Below are positions 35,501 to 47,290 of a stretch of DNA of 64,000 nt, in pieces. The stretch lies in NCBI RefSeq assembly GCF_963676685.1, contig NC_092344.1:56442830-56506829 (forward strand). Reading direction: 5' to 3'. Numbering within the stretch: position 1 is the first letter of the stretch; each line of letters opens with the position of its first letter. Source of the DNA: Mytilus edulis (lineage: Eukaryota; Mollusca; Bivalvia; Mytilida; Mytilidae). A program made the position numbers and the translations under genes. Below the pieces are notes generated by a model that was given only the letters and a program-made list of their open reading frames with translations, ran no database searches and was not told the DNA's origin.

Positions 35501-36700
35501 ATAAGAATTCAAAGTTGAGAATGAACCTTGAAAATAAGGTCAAGTTCAAAAGAATGATGTAACACGAACCTTACACCTACAATCATCCTTTGCATTATAA
35601 GAGTGTTACTGAAAGTATCAAAGCACTAAACTTACATTGCTCAATAGACTTGAAAAATGAGGATTTTACAGTTTGATTTTATGGTGTGCTGTTAGATCAC
35701 TGTCCCTATTAAGAAACGATTGAGCACGAACAAACATGTTTAACCCCGCCACATTATCTAGGAGCCTGTAGTTCAATGATTTTTAATGATGATCATTTTA
35801 AAATTAAAGAAATAATGACACAATTTACGTTTGTTTGTTTTGCCGTTTACATGTGAAGCTCTGGTTCATGGTCAAGAAATTTGGAATCAACTTAAACCGA
35901 TGACATTTGGTTATTGGACAGCAAACATTTAATTTGGGGGGGGGGGGGGGGGGGGGGGGGGTAGGGCTCAAAAGACATTTGAACAAAAAGACAGATTAAA
36001 ATTTTGTGTTAACAATCCATGTTGAGCAATAGCCGAAATAGAAGGATTTATATAAGATTTAAATAAAAAGCTCTTTTCCGCAATAGAAGATATCAATATC
36101 TTATAGATATTTACTCTAATGATCCAGATTGAGGTAATTAACTGTTTCCTTAAAAAAAATTAACTACCCTTTTACAAGATCGTTTATCAACAACTGTAGG
36201 TATTTCTAACTTTTCAAATTGCGTCCATTAAAAAGCAGACTTGTCCCTTCATTTCTATAACACAGTAAAGATTAATCTAATTTCAATTTATAGAAGAAGA
36301 AAAAAACAATAACCCTTATCGTTACGTTGATGCAATTTATTTTGCCTTCTGTGATAAAGAATTCACCAGTTTAAACAAGTAAAATACGGATCAAAATATG
36401 CGTTAAAAAATGGCGGAAACTGAGTTTACTTCATTTGCACCTTCTAAAAATCAAATGAATAAATTCATATGACGTCAAGAAATATAATCACATGAATTAT
36501 ATCTCTTGGAAATTATTCTGTGTACAATTTTCAAATGTTTTCCTGGTAACGGATTTGCTGTTGATTATCAATGATTTGGGCCTTGACATTTTTTTTTATA
36601 ACGTTATCACTTTAAATCGGACATGCATAATATCTAAATCGTCGATATATACTTTGGATGAACTTTCCTTTTTTTTCTGAAAAACCCCCCAGAATATAAC
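35501..36700. other. No gene recognised; contains a 26-G run
   Basis: A homopolymer of 26 G lies at 35936-35961. A dispersed-repeat scrap lies near 35735-35790 (acatgtttaaccccgccaca). The rest is AT-rich. Confidence 0.55.
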
Positions 36701-36716
36701 ATCAATTATGATATCA

Positions 36717-37583
36717 AGGGACTTAAAGAGGGACAAAAGATACCAGAGGGACAGTCAAACTCATAAATCGAAAATAAACTGACAACGCCATGACTAAAAT
36801 TGAAAAAGACAAACAGACAAACAATTGTACACATGATACAACATAGAAAACTAAAGAATAAGCAACACGAACCCCACCAAAAACAGCAGATCCTGATCCA
36901 CATGTGGCACCCGTCGTGTTGCTCATATTATAACAAATCCGGTAAATAGTCTAATTCGGTAGGTCACATTCTTGAAAGGAAAGGGAATTGTAGTTACGAC
37001 GTAAGGAACATATCCGATATCATCTGTGAAACGGTTATTTCATAACGGTCAACCAACTCGTGATGGCATCCGTAACATTTACGAAGGGATGATTTCTACT
37101 TCACCATTTGGAACTCTTGGTTTAATAGCTTTCTTGTGATCAGCAACTCTCTATCCAGAAAATCACTATAGGAAATACAAGCATGCGAATATCGAATCAA
37201 TTGAGAGAGATATATCCCGTATGCAGGTGCTGCTGGAATGTTGCTACTTAGAAATTGAAAGTTTACAATTGGAAAGCTGAAATCATCTCTTTTGTCGTAA
37301 AGTTTTGTTTCAACCGACCCTCAATGTCAATTTCTAGATGTAAGTCAAGATATAAGATGGGATAGATGCTTTCAACATAGTCACCAAATTTTGAATTATT
37401 TAGTGAGAGAACATCATCTATATATCGGAAAGTAAAGTAAAAGGATATTGCTAACTTATTATCTTTCTTCCTAAGAATATCCTGGATGAAGGTAGCCTCA
37501 TAATAATAAAGAAACAAGTCGGCAAGAAGAGGGGCACAATTGGTTCCCATTGGAATGCCGACAGTCTGTTGAAAACCTATCAT
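36717..37583 (-). pseudogene. Penelope-like retroelement, 5'-truncated, reverse transcriptase fragment
   Basis: The minus-strand frame 37583-37263 begins just upstream of QTVGIPMGTNCAPLLADLF and contains the FTFRYIDDVLSLNN catalytic block with the YxDD core, diagnostic of Penelope/Poseidon-type reverse transcriptases. A frameshift near 37310 moves the continuation (FLSSNIPAAPAYGIYLSQLI, SYSDFLDRELLITRKLL, HHELVDRYEITVSQM) into another frame down to about 37000. The downstream tail to 36717 is shared with 32084-32460 and other scraps. Sequence upstream of the QTVG block is absent, so the copy is 5'-truncated. No GIY-YIG endonuclease was seen. Inactive. Confidence 0.8.
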
Positions 37584-38770
37584 TACTACATAAAAAAAGA
37601 AATTTATTCCTTGAATGATTACTTCTTACATCGTGTTTGAAGTTGCATTCCCTGAAAATGCATGATAAGAAGAAATGTTGATGCAATTTGATTTTACAAT
37701 TTGACACGAAAAGGACGAATACGTAAGGTTTCAATTCAATGCATTGCAATTACACAATGTTAGTATAATTAGCTTCTTTAAAAGAATGCTGTCTAAACCT
37801 TTGTCATAAAGCAGCTGGCTATAACAAAAAAATATACTTGTCAATATAACAATTATATTGTAGTGAGCAGTAAGCATTCACATCCATAGGCTCTCTCATT
37901 TAAGGTGATATTAACATTGAAATTGTGTTTACACTTATTTATGTTTTACTTAAAAAGGTAAACATAGATTCGATCATCAATTTTAATCGGCAGTTTCTGT
38001 TTTTTTTAATTTATTTTTAAGAATATAGCAAAAACACATAACATAAGTGGTCATTAGCTAAAATAAAAAAAAAATATTAAAAAAAAATCAAAACGCTAAC
38101 AAAAAAATATCTACAAAATGGGGGAGAGGGAGTCATTCCCATCCACAAATGCTTTAGTAAAACCATATGAATCAAATCTCCTCCCTTACGTTTATATATT
38201 TGTATATCTAATTCAAGTCATTTTGGTGTTCACAGTGTTTTTTCAAAATTTTGAGTGGGTGATGGTGCGATTGTATAAATCCACAACCAACAGTCGTTTT
38301 ATCGTTTTTTATAGTCGAGTTGTCCTTCGAATAATATCGTTATACTGTGTAAAACAACATATTTATTATTTCCTGCGATTCGTTGTTTTTGTATGTTTAA
38401 CTGTTTACATAATTTTTTGTAGTTTATATAATTATGATAATGAGACACATTTTTTAAACTTTATCAAGGTTAATATTTACAAAATGTAAGGTCAGTAGAA
38501 AATATAACAAAGTAACATAAAAAAATTGAACTTGTAATATGTATTTTTTTCCATCCGTGACATGATTTTTTTCATTTCTTGATTTTTAAAATGTAACTTC
38601 TTAATGTGTGAATAAAATTTCTTAATTGGTTGACGTATTTTCTTCATTCTTTACATGGAATTCTACATTTCTTAATCTATGAAATGTAATTTCTTTGTTT
38701 GAGGGACGTTTTGGGAGAATGTGTCAGTGTAATTATTGATTTCCCTTAAAAACACAGTGTAAAAAATTCC
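37584..38770. other. AT-rich spacer, no gene recognised
   Basis: The plus-strand frame at 38118-38489 is open for 123 codons and rich in hydrophobic and aromatic residues, but it has no recognisable motif. I regard it as probably chance. Confidence 0.45.
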
Positions 38771-38775
38771 CATAA

Positions 38776-39073
38776 TTAGGTCTTTCCACTTTTCTGTGGA
38801 AAGACCTATTGTTTTTCTTCTGATTATTAGGTCTTTCCACTTTTCTGTGGAAAGAACTATTGTTTTTCTTTTGATTATTAGGTCTTTCCACTTTTCTGTG
38901 GAAAGACCTATTGTGTTTCTTCTGATTATTAAGTCTTTTCACTTTTTTGTGAAAAGACTTATTGTATTTCTTCTGATTATTAAGTCTTTTCACTTTTTTG
39001 TGAAAAGACTTATTGTATTTGTTCTGATTATTATTATTATTATTAGGTCTTTCCACTTTTCTGTGGAAAGACC
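38776..39073. repeat. Tandem array of six 51-bp hairpin units
   Basis: Each unit is a hairpin, AGGTCTTTCCAC-ttttct-GTGGAAAGACCT, joined by attgtttttcttctgattatt. Two units read AAGTCTTTTCAC-tttttt-GTGAAAAGACTT, in which both arms changed so that pairing is kept. Frames on both strands run through the array because the unit is a multiple of three; they are not genes. Confidence 0.9.
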
Positions 39074-39109
39074 AAATGTTTTTCTTCTGATTATTTTTTT
39101 TTTTTTTTT

Positions 39110-41330
39110 TTTCTTCCGCCTAATTTTGTTCTTGCGATAAACATTTGTTTCGCAATATGTCGCTTAGATATTTGGTATATGATATCGAACAGTTTATGCA
39201 CTTTTGAAATTTACCCTGCGTAAACGAATACTTTTCTTTGTAGGAGTTATCTCCCCAAACACTGTTTTTCTTGTTAGCGCATCTCCTTCGCAACCGTAAA
39301 AGATTATGACAAATTTATTTTACAAAATTGCTCGTTATATCCTTCGCATGATTTGTCCTATTTTGACCGAAGCGATATGACCGCTCCATATGAGAGTTAT
39401 TTCCCCTTATGCAATCTGATATAAGTGATATGAATTTCTATCTTATAAATCATAAGTGATAGAGACCTAGGATCTTTTGATTTGAGGTCCTTGGTCCCAA
39501 AAAATGAAAATTATGTCAAGGTCAAAGGTCAAGGTCATATTCTAATTTTTGAATTTGTCTTATTTTCACTCATTTTCATTAACCTTATAAGATATCGACA
39601 AATTATTTTGTATAAATTGTTAGTTGCGACATGTTGCAACTAAATAATTTTAGTTGAAAGGGTGCGTAAACAATGAATGGGAGTTTTAGCCCCTATCATA
39701 TCTTAAATTATGTTTAAAGTGATATAACTTATTAACCATACATATTAGAGACTAGGGTCTTTTGATTTGAAATCCTCAGTTTGTGACCTTGAAATTGAGG
39801 TCAAGGTCATAGGTTAATTTGACGTTCTAGATTTTGACCTTTGCTTTAAATTCATATCTATACATCATAAAGCCATATGAACTGACATTTTAGACTGATT
39901 TTTTATATTTTAATATCAAAATAGATATTAACTGGTGGAAAGACCTTCAATTGTTCTCTGAACAATTGGTTTTTTATTCTATTTTTTTTTTCTTCCGCCA
40001 AATTTTGTTCTTGCGATAAACATTTGTTTCGCAATATGTCGCTTAGATATTTGGTATATGATATTGAACAGTTTATGCGCTTTTGAAATTTACCCTGCTT
40101 AACCGATTACTTTTCTTTGTAGGAGTTATCTCCCCAAACACTGTTTTCCTTGTGTCCACAATTCCTTCGCAACCGTAAAAGATTACGACAAATTTATTTT
40201 ATAAAATTGCTCGTTATATCCTTCGCATGATTTGTCCAATTTCGACCGAAGCAATATGAACGCTCCATGTGAGAGTTATTTCCCTTTTTGTAATTGAAAT
40301 TTTAAAATGTATTTTAAACTGGAACACCATAAGTGATAGAGACCTAGGATCTTTGATTTGAGGTCCTTGGTCCAAAAAATGAAAATTAGGTCAAGGTCAA
40401 AGGTCAAGGTCATATTCTAATTTTTGAATTTGTCTTATTTTCACTCATTTTCATTAACCTTATAAGATATCGACAAATTATTTTGTATAAATTGTTAGTT
40501 GCGACATGTTGCAAACTAAATAATTTTAGTTGAAAGGGTGCGTAAACAATGAATGGGAGTTTTAGCCCCTATCATATCTTAAATATGTTTAAAGTGATAT
40601 AACTTATTAACCATACATATTAGAGACTAGGGTCTTTTGATTTGAAATCCTCAGTTTGTGACCTTGAAATTGAGGTCAAGGTCATAGGTTAATTTGACGT
40701 TCTAGATTTTGACCTTTGCTTTAAATTCATATCTATACATCATAAAGCCATATGAACTGACATTTTAGACTGATTTTTTATATTTTAATATCAAAATAGA
40801 TATTAACTGGTGGAAAGACCTTCAATTGTTCTCTGAACAATTGGTTTTTTATTCTATTTTTTTTTTCTTCCGCCAAATTTTGTTCTTGCGATAAACATTT
40901 GTTTTGCAATATGTCGCTTAGATATTTGGTATATGGTATCGAACAGTTTATGCGCTTTTGAAATTTACCCTGGGTAACCGAATACTTTTCTTTGTAGGAG
41001 TTATCTCCCCAAACACTGTTTTCCTTGTGATCACAACTCCTTCGCAACCGTAAAAGATTACAACAAATTTATTTTATAAAATTGCTCATTATATCCTTCG
41101 CATGATTTGTCCAATTTCGACCGAAGCAATATGAACGCTCTATATGGGAGTTATTTCCCCTTTTTGTATTTGAAATTTTGAAATGTATTTTAAACTGGAA
41201 AACCATAAGTGATAGAGACCTAAGGTCTTTTGATTTGAGGTCCTTGGTAAAAAAAAATGAAAATTAGGTCAAGGTCAAAGGTCAAGGTCGTATTTTAGAT
41301 TTTTATTTGTCTTTGATTTCCCTATAACTT
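39110..41330. repeat. Tandem repeat with about 877-bp period (2.5 units)
   Basis: Units start with ttcttccgccaaattttgttc at about 39111, 39989 and 40866. They contain tatgtcgcttagatatttgg, ggtcaaggtcaaaggtcaag and a distal hairpin (ttcaattgttctctgaacaatt). The third unit stops at about 41290. Identity between the first two units looks very high by eye. The 5' end abuts the 51-bp hairpin array, whose last unit carries ttcttctgattattttttttt, so the two arrays may belong to one element. Confidence 0.85.
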
Positions 41331-41636
41331 TGGAATGGTTATAGATACAGAAAATTTAAGTAGTGAAAAATGCTTGGTACTTCAAGGGGCAACTTTGTTA
41401 CGTTATGACTGTATTGGTTTTACCATTATGTAAGGGGCATAACCCCCATTTTTGGTTTATAAAAAGCCATTATTAGGCAAAACTCTTAAACAAACGGTCC
41501 TTGACCCATAGGGTATTTTGCAATGACATCGTGGAGCAATGACCTTAACAAAGGTCGAAAGGTCAAAGTCATGTACTCAGAGGCAAATTATGTGATTTTG
41601 GCACTATTTAAAGAGTTTTATGTGTGTTTGAATTCC

Positions 41637-41789
41637 AACCAACCAACCAACCAACCAATCAATCAGTGCATGTTTCCGTCTCATGTGTTTAATATGGAGT
41701 CCAAGATCTCATTGGTTTCTTTCTCGCTTGTTACGTGTTTTACCAATCAACCAACGTGTTTGATCAACCAATCAACGTGTTTAACCAAC

Positions 41790-41839
<50 letters not shown>

Positions 41840-42004
41840 GTGCATGTTTACGTCTCACGTGTTTAATATAGGGTTCAAGATCTCATTTGTTTCTTTCTCG
41901 CTTGTTTTATGAAACCTATCCAATGTGTTTAACGAACCAACCAACCAACGTGTTTAATCAACCAACCAATGTGTTTAACCAACCAATCAACATGTTTAGC
42001 CAAC

Positions 42005-42040
<36 letters not shown>

Positions 42041-42142
42041 GCATGTTTCCGTTTCATGTTTTTAATACGGGGTCAAAGTTGTCATTTGTTTTTTCTTCGC
42101 TTGTTTTTATTGATCAACCAACCAAACAAATTGTCAACCAAC

Positions 42143-42182
<40 letters not shown>

Positions 42183-42460
42183 GCATGTTTCCGTTTCATG
42201 TGTTTAATACGGGGTCCAAGGTCTCATTTGTTTTATTTTCCGCCTGCTTCAGGGGACCCTATCCACGTGTTTAATTGATTAACCAACCAACCAACCAATT
42301 AATCAACTAATCAATCATTGCATGCATGCATGTTTCCGTCTCGTGTGTTTAATACGGGGTCCAAGGTCTCATTTGTTTTTTTTCGCTTGTTTCCAGAGAC
42401 CCTTTCCCAAGTGTTTAAGTTATAAACCAACCAACCAACCAATCAATCAATCAAATTGTA
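41637..42460. repeat. CAACCAAT/CAATCAAT minisatellite with longer period
   Basis: Blocks of (aacc)n/(aatc)n alternate with gcatgtttccgtctcatgtg, tttaatacggggtccaag and tctcatttgtt, in about five higher-order units of about 150-185 bp (near 41670, 41840, 42040, 42185, 42320). The reading frames through it are repeat artefacts. Confidence 0.85.
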
Positions 42461-42875
42461 TGAAAGTTTGTTTATGACAGTGTATTTAAAACAATATGGA
42501 AGGAAAAAACTCTCAATTATTCAAGAAGAATTCAATTTTAATATTGTTCTTACATCTCTTCCGAAAAAAATTTCACATGAACTCTGAAACTACAAGTCCG
42601 ATCGACCTGAAAATTTGCAGTCAGCAGGGCATACGTACATGTACTAAAAGTTCATTAAACAACGTGGTGCAGCTACCTCTCAAGAATTTTCCTAGAGAAA
42701 AGAAAAGGCAATGCCGTAAAAATCGCTTGCTAGGTCTGTAAATCTCAGTGAAATCCTACAATAAAATGTCCGCTCCTAGATTGAAATACTAATCCGTGTT
42801 ACAAACTGGTGCTGAAAAATGTACATTTTATAAGAAATAATCATTAAATGTCTTTTAAAGTTACACCGGATCAAT

Positions 42876-43271
42876 AGACCACTTTCGAGTTCATCCGTCA
42901 CCGGCAAAAACTCGTCAATTATGCACGCCTTTATGACGTCATTTACTAGATAGAGGGGGTCGCCTGTATCCCTGCACTATTTACGTTCATCAAGCGTCTT
43001 AGTGATCGTCTTTGTGCAGGATAAACTAGAAATAATGGTTGCTCTGTAGGTACTTACTGACAATTCCCTAATGACAGCAGTGTTGATTGTCAATTTTGAG
43101 AATTCAATTTGCCAAACAATTCGTATAATATAGAATTATAGTTTTCCAACCACTCGCTCAACATTGGAAGGGAAGTGACGACGCCACAAAACGCACAAAT
43201 GACGGTGATAAAAGCGCGTATAATTGACGAGTTTTTTCCGGTGACGGATGAACTCGAAAGTGGTCTATTAA
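42876..43271. mobile_element. MITE with about 60-bp terminal inverted repeats
   Basis: The left end aatagaccactttcgagttc...gtcaccggcaaaaactcg is mirrored at 43205-43271 (cgagttttttccggtgacgg...gtggtctatt). The 396-bp element has no coding capacity. Confidence 0.8.
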
Positions 43272-43498
43272 ATCCAAATCATGCACTGCTGGTGAACTGT
43301 GATCAAAAATGTCAATTTCCTACAATGACAAAAGAAATACAATGTGTACATTCCGTCTCTATACATGTTGTGTGGGATAATTTCATATGTATATATGTAT
43401 ATATTTATTTTTGCGTGTTCGTACTTAGTAATAAATGTGCATCATTTTCGCTATTGTATTTCTAATCATGTTATGTTTTGATTTCCTCTCATTCTAGG

Positions 43499-44490
43499 AT
43501 GGAAGAGGGGTCTCGTTCAGACCAAGATGTGTTGTCACTGAGTCCACACAGCGAGTGGCATGAGAGTAAATCCGAGTGTACCGATCTTGACGTGGCAGAT
43601 CTAATGGTTATAGATGAAGTAGGGCCAGATGAAGACGTATGTCCAGATGAAGAAGTAGGTCCAGCTGAAGAAGTAGGTCCAGATTACCAGACTGCTGGTG
43701 TAGCTTCTGGGGCCTTAGGCCTTAGGCCCTGTTGGGACACACAGCAGTGTGGGTGTAGATACTAGTATTGGTATATACCATAGTGAGATCGATGAGGAGA
43801 GAAGCGGTGTGGTAGCAGTCTCGAAAAACATATTACGGCAGTGTCCAATATGTGGGATGGTGTCCAGGGAAAAGACACGCCGTCACGTCCTCAAGAGACA
43901 CCTTCCATGGTTTTTGTCGGGTGCTACTGCCTGTTGGGATTGCTGTGAGCAGGAAATCCAGGCATCTTCTCTAGCAAGGAGACACACAGAGGAACATAGG
44001 ATTGGTTGTTTCTTTGATGAAGAACACCTTCATTTGTGGTGCCAGTTGGTGAGTGGCTCTCTTCACCTTGTTAAATCGTGGTTTGGCTTAACAGATTTCG
44101 AAGGCTTGTTACAGTATGTAGTTGAGCGGCAATTACATGAAACCGTCACCAGTGGTTTCAGTGACCAAGAGCAACAGCTACTGGTGTTCTACGCACAGAA
44201 CTATAGTCCTGACCGCCTGTCGCACATCAGTGCTAACCCTCCCAACCATGTCATCAGTCTGACCAACTGGGAGATTATGACTAGCCTATTACGCAGAGTG
44301 GGACCTGCTCAACAACAGTCTCTTTTGTCCTGTGATAAATTCGTTACTTACGAGGGTGCATGGATTGTGGACACTGTACCAGTACTTCTAGAGCCATTTG
44401 TCTTTGTAGACAGTCATTTTCATTTAGAAGAACCAGTCCATATCTTACAGTATGCCAAGCAATATTTCTGGACGACTGACGTCACGAGGA
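43499..44490 (+). pseudogene. C2H2 zinc-finger plus TatD-like hydrolase protein, truncated and frameshifted
   Basis: An acceptor (ctcattctag) ends at 43497 and the ATG at 43499 starts an acidic N-terminus with DEVGPDEDVCPDEEVG-type repeats. A +1 frameshift lies between about 43700 and 43748, near a duplicated gccttaggccttaggcc. The continuing frame carries CPICGMVSREKTRRHVLKRH, then CWDCCEQ...HTEEH (zinc-finger-like). A helical region follows, and then FVFVDSHFHLEE near 44400, the metal-binding HxH start of TatD-type metal-dependent hydrolases. Only the first strand of the hydrolase is present. The frame is cut at 44490 by a 325-bp insertion, and no continuation was found after it. It could be one exon of a larger gene, with later exons lost or elsewhere. 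Confidence 0.65.
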
Positions 44491-44815
44491 TGCAATTGAA
44501 TGAAAAACGGTTTACTTTTTTTTTTTTTTATTTCCTAACCATACAGTATGGTTAGGAAATAAAAAAAAAAAAAAAAAAAAGAAAAAAAAAAGTAAACCGT
44601 TTATTTGATTGGATGTATCTATATATAGACATGACGTCATTCATTGTTTACAAACGTTATTTTTGCATTGGAACTGACATTTCAACAGTTCAACAGTTCA
44701 AACTCCTGGATTGAACGTAGATCAAGGTATACCTTACATATATTTTAAACAATTCTATTGGATGAAACGTTATCACGTGACGTGGAATAATTCAGTTAAT
44801 TTTCATTCAATTGCA
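44491..44815. mobile_element. 325-bp TIR element with AGGA duplication and poly-T/A hairpin
   Basis: The ends are TGCAATTGAATGAAAA and its exact inverse (44800-44815). AGGA flanks both sides (44487-44490, 44816-44819). Just inside the left end is a long hairpin, AAACGGTTTAC (44505-44515) to GTAAACCGTTT (44592-44602), whose arms are largely poly-T and poly-A around ctaaccatac/tatggttag. Confidence 0.75.
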
Positions 44816-44819
44816 AGGA

Positions 44820-45232
44820 AGGACGAATAACCCTAAAAATTTACGCCAGCGGTGAATAACCCTATTATTCACCGGTGAATAACCTTTTGAGTTTGTTAAT
44901 TTGTACTTCAGTTACCTCCCATAAAAATGACGTCACAGACGTAAATAAACAAAATGGCAGCGTTCACGTTACACTGGAAGCCCATCGAGAGACGAAGAAA
45001 TAAGGCATTGGACATGAATAGAGTTGAGAGTGCCAGCAGCCGATGATATCTCTTAAAAACGGTCCTTTTCAGGGCCATCAATATTTTACAAAAAGATTCT
45101 ACTTTTGTTGTAAATTCGAGAAATTCGAAGAAAAATGACATGTACTTTCAAACGTCAGTCTGGTTGTTATGTTAAAAATATAGACTAGTAAGTGTTCGAA
45201 ATGCCCTTCCACTGTTAGTTCGGTATAATAAA
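44820..45232. other. Non-coding segment with a CRE-like site
   Basis: gaataaccctattattcacc forms a small inverted repeat near 44850-44885. 44928-44960 has tgacgtcac followed by aaataaacaaaatggcagcg, similar in layout to 54160-54195. No supported coding. Confidence 0.4.
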
Positions 45233-45385
45233 TTAATAAATAATTGTGGCCCCTTAGAATCGATGAATATCCAAAATTGTCAACCCTTAAAAGTTATTTC
45301 ACTTCGAGCTGCGCCCTCAATGAAATAACCTTCTCGTGTTGACAATTTTGGATATTCACCTTTTCAACGGGCCATAATTGTATAT
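45233..45385. mobile_element. Foldback MITE (about 150 bp)
   Basis: Arms gaatatccaaaattgtcaac and gttgacaattttggatattc (about 45267-45286 and 45337-45356) enclose a second pair, gttatttcactt/aatgaaataac. The outer ends aattgtggccc/gggccataatt are also inverted. Confidence 0.7.
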
Positions 45386-45737
45386 AGTACGGTAGTACAT
45401 TGAATATTTTAAAACTGAGAAAAATATAGCATCTATACTATTAAACGAGAAGACCTCATTTTGTGTGTCGCTTCTCTTCTTTCCACAATAAATAAATCAA
45501 CACGCCTCTGTGTCCTATAGGTACAGTGCATAGTCGCATTTGTCATCCATTCATATGATTATTCAGATTGAGTTATTTTAGGAGAAAAACTAACCCGAAT
45601 AATTCAGTCGTTATATTCCGCTGATCTACGAAGGCTACATTAACGCCTGAACGTCTTCCTCGATCAAGACCGTCAACCGGAAAATTCACACCGCTTTGCA
45701 ATATGGGAATTTTTATTTAAATTGGCAGCTAAAGAAG

Positions 45738-45803
45738 TAGCCTGGGATCCGGCCCAATCTAGCTGCGCGTCGTACTGACAAGATTAGCCAGGACCCCAGG
45801 CTA
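45738..45803. mobile_element. 66-bp MITE with perfect 9-bp target duplication
   Basis: TAGCCTGGG...CCCAGGCTA ends are flanked on both sides by CTAAAGAAG (45729-45737 and 45804-45812). Longer imperfect pairing extends into the element. Too small to code; a 9-bp duplication would suit a Mutator-like or related transposase. Confidence 0.75.
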
Positions 45804-45852
45804 CTAAAGAAGGAGGAGTTCCGGATGTTAATTGATGTTAAATGATGTAAAC

Positions 45853-45957
45853 TGATGTATGGCATTTATGCAAATCACTGAAGAACAAGAATGTGTCCTC
45901 AGTACACGAATGCCCCACTCGCACATCATTTTCTATGTTCAGTGGACCGTGAAATTA
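45853..45957 (+). repeat. 105-bp duplicate of the transposase/insert junction
   Basis: It matches 48876-48980 with one substitution by eye. The match runs from inside the transposase coding (tgatgtatggcatttatgc) across the point where the coding is interrupted, into the inserted repeat (cagtacacgaatgccccact). Confidence 0.85.
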
Positions 45958-45959
45958 AG

Positions 45960-47290
45960 CGACAACCAATAACTAACTTACATGTACAAGTTATAGGCTC
46001 CTGACTTGGGACAGGTACATGTTGTATATATATATGAGATGTCAAACATAAGATTTCACATCAAATATTTCTGAATTTAGTGATGGTCAAGTTGGAGAAA
46101 ACAATAAAATTCTGTTGGAAATATAATATATATTGGTGGGGATTTTAAAATTAAAGAAAAATGTCTAACCAGTGTCAAATTCTAGGGGAGTACACAAGCA
46201 TACAGGGACAACGTCCGATAAATATAATTTTCTGCATTAAAAAGTCCTAAAAAATTTTCGCCTTCTCTGCTCGGTGACAGTTTCGCATCCACATATTTTA
46301 AACCCTGGCTATGCCACTGTCATGACTGTTGTACATGTATGTATCTTTCTGAAATTGTACCACAAGGTTCCATATCACAAAGGAAATGCTGGGATTGAGT
46401 TTGGGGGTAACTGTCCTAATGGTTTAGGAATAAGGGGCCAAAAACAAGCAATTTTCTAGTTTAAAAAATGTGGGGGGGGGGGGGGGGGGGTAATTTTTTT
46501 TTATATTTTTTTTTTATAATTTTTTTTTCTTTCACTATATACCACAATATTGCATCAAAGCAAGAAATCTTCAAATGCACCGTATTGTGCAATAGCAAGA
46601 AATCTTCAATAGAAATTTAATAGAAATATTTCAACCATTTCAAAATCATTTTGTGTCGGAAACCTATATCGTGTCAAAAATTTGATCATAATCCAAATTC
46701 AGACAGTATCAAGATTGAATTTGTGTCCAAACTTGCACCAATTGTTCAGGGTTCAACCACTGAGGTCGTATCAGGCTGTTGTGTTCATATTCTGACCAGG
46801 TTTCACCTCAGCAGTTGGATCAAACTGTGCCCAGCGTAGCATTTTATTATGATTTAGTCTGTTTCTCACTCTCTGATACAGTAAGCAATAGGTAAATTAT
46901 ATTGAGTGTACAGTTAGGCCAAGTAAAAAAGTATGTGTATCTAGGGATTCCCTACCTACCCTATATTTTTATTACGCCTGTCAAAATTTTTACGGGACAT
47001 ATTATGGTATACAAATGTCCGGTGTCTGTCCGTCTGTCTGTCCGGCGTACCCATGTTGCACCGTAACTTGAGAACGACTTATCCAAATTTCATAAAACTT
47101 AATATAGTTGTTTCTTATGATGGTCAAATGACCTGTATACTTTTTGGTTTTTATTCAAAATTTTATAAGTGATATTTAGTTTTTTTTTGTGTAAACCACG
47201 GGTGTTGGGACATTGTTTACATGTCCCGCCATATCTCAAAAACAATATATGGTTATTTGTTAAAACTTCCGCACAAGACGTTGGGCGTAT
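45960..47290. other. Repeat scraps and homopolymer; no gene
   Basis: 45960-46030 is outer dispersed repeat A (ggctcctgacttgggacagg). 46240-46470 and 46520-46810 contain inverted and degenerate units of the GGTGCTCCGCAGG pearl-like family. A 19-G run lies at 46472-46490. 46970-47290 is an inverted end of the 11206-12176 family, beginning with its hairpin (acgcctgtcaaaatttttac). Confidence 0.55.

Noticed and set aside
38118-38489. 123-codon plus-strand frame with many aromatic residues
   Set aside because: Composition typical of AT-rich DNA; no recognisable domain or splice context.
38733-39140. Long repetitive open frames on both strands (basic SFHKKVERLNNQKK-type repeats)
   Set aside because: They are translations of the 51-bp hairpin array, whose unit length is a multiple of three; no start context or family support.
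41523-42274. Open frames rich in NQPINQSINQ
   Set aside because: By-products of the CAACCAAT/CAATCAAT minisatellite.
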